NCBI RefSeq assembly: GCF_001428845.1
Contig: NZ_LMIU01000026.1
Location: 1 to 64,000 of the forward strand
DNA length: 64,000 nt
DNA from: Achromobacter sp. Root83
Lineage (GTDB): Bacteria; Pseudomonadota; Gammaproteobacteria; Burkholderiales; Burkholderiaceae_B
Reading direction: 5' to 3'
The notes under the pieces were generated by a model. That model was not told the origin of the DNA. It saw nothing but the letters and a program-made list of their open reading frames with translations, and made no database searches. How positions within the stretch are numbered: position 1 is the first letter of the stretch; every line of letters starts with the position of its first letter. Both the position numbers and the translations under genes were made by a program. This document shows, piece by piece, positions 58,001 to 64,000 of this stretch.

Positions 58001-60082
58001 ATCGAAGCCCATGGCACAGGTACTCCGCTGGGTGATCCAATCGAATGCGGCGCGTTGCGGCGAGTGTTGGGCGCGCGCGCTCGGCCATGCCTGGTCGGTT
58101 CGGTCAAGGCCAATCTCGGCCATCTCGAAGCGGCGGCCGGTATGGCCGGCATGATCAAAACCCTGCTGGCGCTGCATCATGATCTGATCCCCGCCCAGGT
58201 GCAATTCGCGCAACTCAATCCTCTGATCGAATTGGGCGATGCGTTGGCGATACCACGCGCGGCCATTCCATGGCCCCGTCCGTCGCGGGGACGGCGTTGC
58301 GCGCTGGTCAGCGCTTTCGGTTTCTCTGGCGCAAACGCTTGTGTGGTGGTGGGCGATGGCTTAGTTGCAGACACACACGTGGTGCGGAAATTGCCAGCAC
58401 CTTCCGTGCTGCCCTTTGTGCTGAGCGCGCGAGACCAGCCAGCGTTGCTTCGTCTGGCGTCGCGCTACGCGGACGCTCTGGGAGCCATTGATGAGCAGGA
58501 GTGGGCGCATGCGATGTACACCGTCGCGTGCCGTCGTTCTGTTCAAACGGCGCGTTTTAGCGCCGTGGTCGACGGCCCGACAGCGCTTGCGGCGCGACTG
58601 CATGCATTGATGCATAGTGGCGATGGCGGCCCGGCCTCGGCACCGGCGCGGCGTATTCGCCCCCGGGTGGCGTTGGTTTTTTCGGGCCAGGGCATCCCGC
58701 TAGCAGGCGTGGCGCGCGAGTTGCATTTTCGTCTGCCGCCGTTCCGCGCTGCGCTGGCGCGCTGCAACGCGGTGCTGGAGCCAATACTGGGGCATAGCCT
58801 GTACACGCTTCTTTACGATACGCCCATCGGTGTCGACCTCGAGCGGCCGGCGCTGGCTCAGCCCCTGCACTTCGCGCTCCAATATGCACTGAGTCAGACT
58901 TTTCTTGGTTGCGGTATCCAGCCGGATATTGTTCTTGGGCACAGTCTAGGTGAATACGCGGCCCTGGTGGTGGCTGGTGCAATGACGCCGGAAGTGGCGT
59001 TGAGGCTGGTGGCGGCACGCGGCCAGTTGACCGAGAGCTTAGCCGCAGCGGGTTCCATGGCGACCGTGTTTGCAGATCATGGGACAGTACTCAAGGCAAT
59101 CGCCGGAAGCCGTCTGGCTCTCGACGTAGCTGCCCTCAACGGCGAGCATCATTGCGTTGTCGCGGGTACCGCGCAAGAAATCAACGCCTTCTGCGAATAT
59201 ATGACCGAAACCCGAACGGCAGAATATCGAAAACTGGGCGTGGCGCGTGCGTATCATTCAGCGCTGATCGACCCGATTATCCCGCCATTCCGTGCGCTCG
59301 CCGAACAATGTCAGTTTGACGTTCCCCAAACGCCGCTGATATCGAATGTCAGCGGCTCGCTGTGGCCGGCTGGACAGGCGCTCGATGCCGATTACCTGGC
59401 GTGCCATCTGCGGCAGCCGGTACGATTCGCCGACGCGCTCGATACGCTGGCCAAAGCGCAAACGACGCTGGCCATCGAGATCGGATCTAAACCGGTGTTG
59501 TGCAGCATCGCTCAGGCACATCTTGACCAGCGCGGTCCGCGTTGGGTTCCGGCACTGCGCCATAACGGTCACGATTGGCGGACCTGGCTCGAATGCCTGA
59601 GCACAGCCTACAACGAGGGCGTTGAGGTTTGCTGGACCATGCTGTTCGAGGCGCCTCGCGTATGCGCCGCGCCGTTGCCGCCATATGCTTTTGCTGAACA
59701 TCAACACTGGTTCACCGTGCGTGCCGACATGCTAGAGCACCAACGCCCTGATCGTTGGTTGCCCGAGTCCGGCAAGACTTTAACGCAGCGGCCGGAAAAT
59801 CAAACGATCCTTGTGGAGGATCCCGCCAAGATGCCACTGCTGCAAGCGTTGACCCTTACGCTGGCGCGGTTGATGCACAAGGCGCCGGCGACGATCAACC
59901 CCGCCGACACGTTCTTCGAGCTAGGGGTAGATTCCATCGTGCTCATGGAGTTTCTGCGCATCACCAATCAGGTACACGGCTCCAAGCTGAGTGCAGCCGA
60001 CATCGTCGAGCATTGCCCCAGTATCGAATTAGTCGCAGTTCGAATCCGTTCGACGGTTCCGTTTATCGCTACGGCTATATAG
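55082..60082 (+). CDS. Hybrid FAAL-ACP-KS-AT-ACP polyketide synthase
   Basis: A 1,666-residue modular enzyme. Residues about 1-580 form a fatty acyl-AMP ligase ([13 protein letters not shown] near 172, [20 protein letters not shown]), which loads a fatty acid. A carrier follows with Ser633 in GLGSLD. The ketosynthase (about 690-1110) is intact: Cys842 in DTACSS, His977 in EAHGTG, His1014 in KANLGH. The acyltransferase (about 1200-1525) has Ser1288 in GHSLGE and His1392 in AYHS, a malonyl-CoA-type pattern. A second carrier has Ser1618 in GVDS. No ketoreductase, dehydratase or methyltransferase is present, so one unreduced beta-keto extension is predicted. ATG 55082 is chosen; ATG 55025 is possible. 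Confidence 0.92.
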   Translation: MACTSLVELFLNNTDPSTPAAFTYLRSGDQADAMLTHFELAERAKRVAAWLIDHGYGGERALLMFPPGLEFVEAFLGCMMAGVVAVPVAPVSLRGDKGKVKVKRVLSILNDCRPALVLGVSQTLDGTPAFVAEHPEFQNLVWLALDAFDGWEHYRGLDVALPSADSISLLQYTSGSTANPKGVMLSHKNILHNLAQWDYGLGHDADSKMVCWVPHFHDLGLLYGVLFPMYRGISAYLLPAAAVVQKPLRWLQAITHYRGTHSMGPNFIYDHCIDHVADAECGGLDLSSWRMALNAAEPIRAETIQRFNAKFAPYGLRSHTLTAAYGLAEATCIVTGQNWDQPMRSMALSSAALSRNLVRPAGPGETITELVACGQVLLNTSVKIVDPNSGTECTPDGIGEIWVRGDSVSAGYWNRPEENQRSFGAVMQGDPQQLPYLRTGDLGFLDSGNVFTTGRIKDVVIVRGENYYPQDAEWEVEHSHPAFKPSGCAVFSVLRDHEERIVVAQELIRHHDRWSVEDMYGAIRRAVSTVYDLPVEAIVLIRPGTTAKTSSGKIQRGASKAAYLNGALQVIAQWRRPSSVVDVEQVTGITPVAEMSQLKAIELFLMQRISALASLAPTAIDPLRPFAEYGLGSLDATMLAGELGSHFGLEVAPTAFYDHPSIRQLALELSGTSVAACSACVTSDGPDDDTIVVVGMACRFPGADQLSAYWKVLAEGVSTTTERILSDGRLRHGGFLDNVGGFDHEFFTVSQREAACIDPQQRIALEVTWQALEDAGIRPEQLGGSNAGVFFGASAFDYGALQLGEGALDAYSCQGSSLAVIANRIAYQFDLRGPSFVVDTACSSALTALHLAARSLRDGECELALAGAVNILLAADWDLALTKAGMLAPDGRCKTFDAAANGYVRSEGCGVLVLKRQADAVRDGDRIYGAILGSALNQDGRSNGLTAPNGQAQEALLRRALSNASVSAAELGYIEAHGTGTPLGDPIECGALRRVLGARARPCLVGSVKANLGHLEAAAGMAGMIKTLLALHHDLIPAQVQFAQLNPLIELGDALAIPRAAIPWPRPSRGRRCALVSAFGFSGANACVVVGDGLVADTHVVRKLPAPSVLPFVLSARDQPALLRLASRYADALGAIDEQEWAHAMYTVACRRSVQTARFSAVVDGPTALAARLHALMHSGDGGPASAPARRIRPRVALVFSGQGIPLAGVARELHFRLPPFRAALARCNAVLEPILGHSLYTLLYDTPIGVDLERPALAQPLHFALQYALSQTFLGCGIQPDIVLGHSLGEYAALVVAGAMTPEVALRLVAARGQLTESLAAAGSMATVFADHGTVLKAIAGSRLALDVAALNGEHHCVVAGTAQEINAFCEYMTETRTAEYRKLGVARAYHSALIDPIIPPFRALAEQCQFDVPQTPLISNVSGSLWPAGQALDADYLACHLRQPVRFADALDTLAKAQTTLAIEIGSKPVLCSIAQAHLDQRGPRWVPALRHNGHDWRTWLECLSTAYNEGVEVCWTMLFEAPRVCAAPLPPYAFAEHQHWFTVRADMLEHQRPDRWLPESGKTLTQRPENQTILVEDPAKMPLLQALTLTLARLMHKAPATINPADTFFELGVDSIVLMEFLRITNQVHGSKLSAADIVEHCPSIELVAVRIRSTVPFIATAI

Positions 60083-60122
60083 CCGTGGTTCGCCTTCCCA
60101 GTGCATCCCGCAAGGAGTCAAT

Positions 60123-63100
60123 GTGAGTCCGGAATTTGAACTGCTGGTCGATGAGGCTCGGGTGGCGCCGCCGGAGGCCGCGCACGCGCCGTTCGCGCTG
60201 ACCGATATGCAACACGCGTACTGGGTCGGCGAACAGAAACTTTATCGACTGCAGACTCCAGCGTTGCTTTATCGCAGCTTTGACAGCGCCACGCTGGACC
60301 TGATGCAGCTGGAGGCAGCGCTGATTGCAGTAGTAACGCGCCATCCCGCACTGCGCACACGCGTGCTGGCAGACGGCCGACAGCAAGTGGAGCCACCGCC
60401 GCTACGAATCGAGATCGCGCTAAGCGATATTAGCGGCACTGCCGACCGCGCGGATTCGCTGACCGAGCATCATCCGGAAGCTGACGGAAAATTGCCATTT
60501 TCGTGTTGGGTCGAGAGGTTGAAGGATGGTTATGTGATTCACTTCATAGTGCGGCTTATCGCGCTCGATGGCCGCTCTATCATGATGTTCTTCGATGAGG
60601 TTGCCGCAGCCTATCTGGGCGCGCCCCTGCCGCCGGCGCCGGCAGCCAGCTACCGCGATTTCGTCCTGCATCAACAGCAACTGAAGGAGCAGGCGTCCTA
60701 TCAGCGGTCGCTGGAATATTGGAGGCAGCGAATTGCCGTCCTGCCGAGCTCGCCGGAATTGCCCCTTGTTGAGCATGATGCGATACCCATGTGCTCTACC
60801 TTCCTGCGTAAGCAGATTGTCCTTGAAGCCGAACAGGTGGAGCAGCTTAAGCTACGCGCACGGAAATGCGGCGTGACGCTCAACGCGCTGCTGTGCACGA
60901 CGTACGCGGATGTACTGCGGCTCTGGTCGCGCAACGTCGACTTCACGCTCAATCTGTTGGTATCGCAACACGCCTCTAGCGGCCCGGAGTTCGAGGGTGT
61001 GCTGGGAAACTTCAGCAATACCTTGTTGTTGGAAGTCGCGGCTACGTCCGGCAGCTTGCGCCAGCGCGCACAAGCTCTGCAGCAGCAGTTGTACCGTGAG
61101 TTGGAACACGCCCAGGTCTCGGGCGTGGAAGTGATACGGGCTATGCGGCGCGGTGGCGGCAACGTGCCGGCCATGCCTGTCGTCTTTGCCAGTACGCTGG
61201 GCCTGGTTGGAGACCATCGGCCAGCAGGCCATTGTGCTATCGGTTGGCGCGTGCGCGAAGGCCGCTTGCACACCCCGCAAGTCTGGCTTGATCACCAGGT
61301 GTATATGGATGAGGGGCGGCTAGTTCTGAACTGGGACTTCGCTGAACAAGTGTTCTTACCCGAGGTGCCCGAGCAGATGTTCGCGGTCTATCAGCACCAA
61401 CTCGATGCGCTACTGCGAACGACTGACGCGGCTGACCAGTCGTTTCTGCCTCGCGTGCCGCAGCGCTTTCTGGAGGCGCGGCTGGCAGCCAATGATACTG
61501 ATATTCCCTTGCCGGGTGGTTTGCTACACGATCTCTTCGCAATGGCTTGTCGCGAGCACGCCTCCCGGCCCGCATTACTTAGCGAACAGCGCAATCTTAG
61601 CTACGATCAGTTGTGGTGCTTCAGTACCCGGCTCGCGGAGCAGTTGAGGGGGCACGGCGTAGGTGTCAACGATGTGGTTGCGGTGCTGGCGCACCGAGGA
61701 TGGCGTCAAATCACGGCTGTGCTGGCTGTTTTGCAGGCTGGAGGTGCCTATCTGCCGGTGGACGCCAACACCCCACCGGCGCGTCGGGAGCATTTGATTG
61801 AGCAGCCGGGCGTCAAACTGCTACTGACTGAGCGTGCGTTGTTGGCCGATATGAAGCTACCGCCGGATGTGCTGCCTCTGGTGCTGGAAGACGTATTGGA
61901 TGATGGCGAGCCAGGCCCAGCGGTCGAGCTGGCATCGGCACAGCTGCCGGAAGACCTCGCCTACGTAATATTTACGTCCGGCTCCACCGGTCGGCCGAAA
62001 GGGGTGGCGATCAGTCATCGCGGTGCAGTCAATACCGTACAGGACGTGATCGCGCGATTTGGCCTGGGCGCGTCCGACCGAGTGCTCGGCGTCTCCGCCC
62101 TCAATTTCGATCTGTCTGTGTATGACATCTTCGGGACGCTGAGCTGCGGCGCGGCGCTCGTGCTGCCGGCCCCGAGTGCGATCCCTGCCCCGGACCAATG
62201 GGGCAGTTGCGTGCAGGACTATGGCGTGACGGTATGGAACAGCGTACCGGCGTTGCTCGACATGCAGCTGGAATATTCCGGCACTCGTGCTGCCGCCGAA
62301 CTGGCCACGCTGCGACTGGTGATGTTGAGCGGCGATTGGATTCCCGTGGCCCTGCCAGAACGTTTGGCGGCGCAGGTGCCGAGAGCGTTACTGGTGAGCT
62401 TGGGCGGTGCCACTGAGGCCTCGATTTGGTCAAACTACTTCGTAGTCAGGAAAGTTGATCCGGCTTGGACCAGCATTCCCTACGGCTGGCCTCTGAGCAA
62501 TCAGCGTTACCACGTGCTGAACGCTGCGCTACAGCCGGTACCGACTTGGGTCGCCGGCCATCTCTACATCGCGGGTAGCGGCCTAGCGCAGGGCTACTAT
62601 CTGGACGCCGTACGCACCTCCGCCAGCTTCATCTACCATCCGACCAGCGGCGAGCGACTGTACCGCACCGGTGATGTCGGCCGCTATCATCCGAGCGGCT
62701 ATCTGGAGTTCCTCGGCCGTAACGACAATCAGGTCAAGATCAGAGGTTTTCGCATCGAGATTGGTGAGATCGAATCGGCGCTGGAGCGTTGCGCCGGCGT
62801 GCGCAACGCGGCGGTGGTAGTGAGAGAGGTCGGTCAACGCGACCGACAGTTGCTGGGGTTTTACGTGGCGCACTCTGTTGGCGATATAGCACTCACGCCG
62901 GAGACGGTGCGGCGAGAATTGGCCGAATCCATGCCGGACTATATGGTGCCACCCGTACTGGTAGAGTTGGAGCGCTTGCCGGTCAGCTCGAACGGCAAGC
63001 TTGACCGCGCTGCGCTGGCGATTGTCGCGCGGCATCACCAATTGGCGCGCGCGGTCCGTGTGGCGCCGCGTAACGCTACCGAGCAAGGCCTGGCAGCCTT

Positions 63101-64000
63101 ATGGCAGAAGTTGTTGGAAGGCGAAGAGCCCGGCGTTCACGATAATTTCTTCGAACTCGGCGGTACGTCATTGCTGGCGGTGCGCCTGCTGCATATGATT
63201 GCGGAAAAATTTGACCGCCAATTGGCGCTGGCTTCTCTGCTGCGCCACGGCACCATTGCGGCTCAAGCTGAACTGCTGCAGCAAGAACGCTCACCCGTGA
63301 CGCGCGCCAGGCGCAGCGCCCTAGTGATGTTGCAAGAGGGTGCGTCGGACGGGCCGTTGCTGCTGGCACCGCATCCGGTCGGTGGCAACGTGCTGTGCTA
63401 CCGCGCGCTGGCAGCATTGGTGCCGGCCGGAGTGACGGTTGCTGGCCTGCAATCGCCTGGCGACGGGAGCGCGCGCACTGTCGACGGAATGGCTGACGAC
63501 TATCTGCGACAGGTCGCGCCATTGCTGCGGCAGCGGCGCGCGCTATACCTGCTGGGTTGGTCGATGGGCGGGGTGATTGCGAGTCAGATGGCGCATCAGA
63601 TGGAGGCAGCCGGCAACAGGGTGAACGCGTTGGTGATGATCGACAGCTGGAGCGGTGCCACTGATGCACCTGCAGACGCCACATTGACCGGCGCAGCGTT
63701 GCTACACAGCTTTGTCAGCGACCTGCTGGCTGGTGACGGAGTTCAAAACTGGCAGGCCTGGCACGAACTGTCCGAAGACGAGTGTATTGATGCTGCGATG
63801 GAAGTGCTCCGCACACAGGGAGCGGCGGCCGGACAGTTGCCGCGTCCGCTTTTCCTGGCATTGCTGGCCGAGCATGCCGCCAACTACAACGCGCTTATTC
63901 GGCACCGACCGGCATTGCTGAGTGTTCCCACGCGCCAGTACCGAGCGAGCCGAACACAGGCCTTTCCGCTGTTGGAACCAGTAGTGCAGGGGCGAGTAAC
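60123..64000 (+). CDS. Nonribosomal peptide synthetase Cy-A(Cys)-PCP-TE, cut by window end
   Basis: At least 1,292 residues, beginning at GTG 60123 with AAGGAG five bases upstream, 40 bases after the PKS stop. A heterocyclisation (Cy) domain (about 1-440) has FALTDMQHAYWVG, RHPALR, GNFSNTLLLEV and TPQVWLDHQV, but Arg144 replaces the first Asp of DxxxxDxxS and Ala356 the Thr of PVVFTS. The adenylation domain (about 460-960) has FTSGSTGRPKG and pocket residues D, L, Y, N, M, S, L, I, W, K, close to the known cysteine code. The PCP has Ser1016 in GGTS; a type I thioesterase has Ser1147 in GWSMGG. The 3' end lies beyond the window. Confidence 0.92.
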   Translation, partial: MSPEFELLVDEARVAPPEAAHAPFALTDMQHAYWVGEQKLYRLQTPALLYRSFDSATLDLMQLEAALIAVVTRHPALRTRVLADGRQQVEPPPLRIEIALSDISGTADRADSLTEHHPEADGKLPFSCWVERLKDGYVIHFIVRLIALDGRSIMMFFDEVAAAYLGAPLPPAPAASYRDFVLHQQQLKEQASYQRSLEYWRQRIAVLPSSPELPLVEHDAIPMCSTFLRKQIVLEAEQVEQLKLRARKCGVTLNALLCTTYADVLRLWSRNVDFTLNLLVSQHASSGPEFEGVLGNFSNTLLLEVAATSGSLRQRAQALQQQLYRELEHAQVSGVEVIRAMRRGGGNVPAMPVVFASTLGLVGDHRPAGHCAIGWRVREGRLHTPQVWLDHQVYMDEGRLVLNWDFAEQVFLPEVPEQMFAVYQHQLDALLRTTDAADQSFLPRVPQRFLEARLAANDTDIPLPGGLLHDLFAMACREHASRPALLSEQRNLSYDQLWCFSTRLAEQLRGHGVGVNDVVAVLAHRGWRQITAVLAVLQAGGAYLPVDANTPPARREHLIEQPGVKLLLTERALLADMKLPPDVLPLVLEDVLDDGEPGPAVELASAQLPEDLAYVIFTSGSTGRPKGVAISHRGAVNTVQDVIARFGLGASDRVLGVSALNFDLSVYDIFGTLSCGAALVLPAPSAIPAPDQWGSCVQDYGVTVWNSVPALLDMQLEYSGTRAAAELATLRLVMLSGDWIPVALPERLAAQVPRALLVSLGGATEASIWSNYFVVRKVDPAWTSIPYGWPLSNQRYHVLNAALQPVPTWVAGHLYIAGSGLAQGYYLDAVRTSASFIYHPTSGERLYRTGDVGRYHPSGYLEFLGRNDNQVKIRGFRIEIGEIESALERCAGVRNAAVVVREVGQRDRQLLGFYVAHSVGDIALTPETVRRELAESMPDYMVPPVLVELERLPVSSNGKLDRAALAIVARHHQLARAVRVAPRNATEQGLAALWQKLLEGEEPGVHDNFFELGGTSLLAVRLLHMIAEKFDRQLALASLLRHGTIAAQAELLQQERSPVTRARRSALVMLQEGASDGPLLLAPHPVGGNVLCYRALAALVPAGVTVAGLQSPGDGSARTVDGMADDYLRQVAPLLRQRRALYLLGWSMGGVIASQMAHQMEAAGNRVNALVMIDSWSGATDAPADATLTGAALLHSFVSDLLAGDGVQNWQAWHELSEDECIDAAMEVLRTQGAAAGQLPRPLFLALLAEHAANYNALIRHRPALLSVPTRQYRASRTQAFPLLEPVVQGRV

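Noticed and set aside
1..64000. CRISPR array, tRNA genes or prophage
   Set aside because: No regularly spaced repeats, no tRNA-like cloverleaf with the T-loop consensus, and no phage structural or integrase genes were seen on either strand.

Overview
The window reads as chromosome from a high-GC betaproteobacterium of the Alcaligenaceae, most likely Achromobacter or Bordetella. Reasons: the murE and murF genes are fused into one reading frame, an arrangement known from Bordetella; the mraZ-to-lpxC division and wall cluster is followed by a DciA-like gene, an M23 peptidase and secA; a Bug-type solute receptor is present; and the 5S rRNA is betaproteobacterial in type. The genus is inferred from gene content and order, not from a search.

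Layout. 1-400: the end of an rRNA operon with a partial 5S gene and a second complete 5S, each followed by its own terminator. 678-6062: a small membrane protein, a SWIB protein, an M20 amidohydrolase, pyrC and the ABC-F ATPase uup. 6190-6825: RNase P RNA, then a possible small RNA ending in a strong terminator. 6884-24159: the compact dcw cluster (mraZ, rsmH, ftsL, ftsI, murE-murF, mraY, murD, ftsW, murG, murC, ddl, ftsQ, ftsA, ftsZ), mostly joined by ATGA overlaps, which makes precursor synthesis, lipid II assembly and divisome genes one transcriptional and translational unit. 24400-29952: lpxC, dciA-like, M23 peptidase and secA. 29968-35845: a VOC protein, then a small catabolic group (GntR regulator, Bug receptor, ThDP enzyme, SDR protein, Lrp-type regulator). 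36007-51871: ordinary metabolic and transport genes (ChaC, MgtE, thioesterase, YeiH-type transporter with divergent LysR, a second M20 enzyme, fadD, an inositol-monophosphatase-family enzyme, mnmC, a GH31-like protein, metNIQ).

From about 51930 the character changes. A broken IS5-family transposase marks a junction. After it come a LuxR regulator and a divergent LuxI acyl-homoserine-lactone synthase across an AT-rich gap, then a 1,666-residue FAAL-ACP-KS-AT-ACP protein and an NRPS (Cy-A-PCP-TE) that runs off the window. Read together, these suggest a quorum-controlled pathway that activates a fatty acid, extends it once with an unreduced malonyl unit, condenses it with cysteine and releases the product. 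The Cy domain departs from its family at two hallmark residues, so the product may not be an ordinary thiazoline. This island is the most interesting part of the window.
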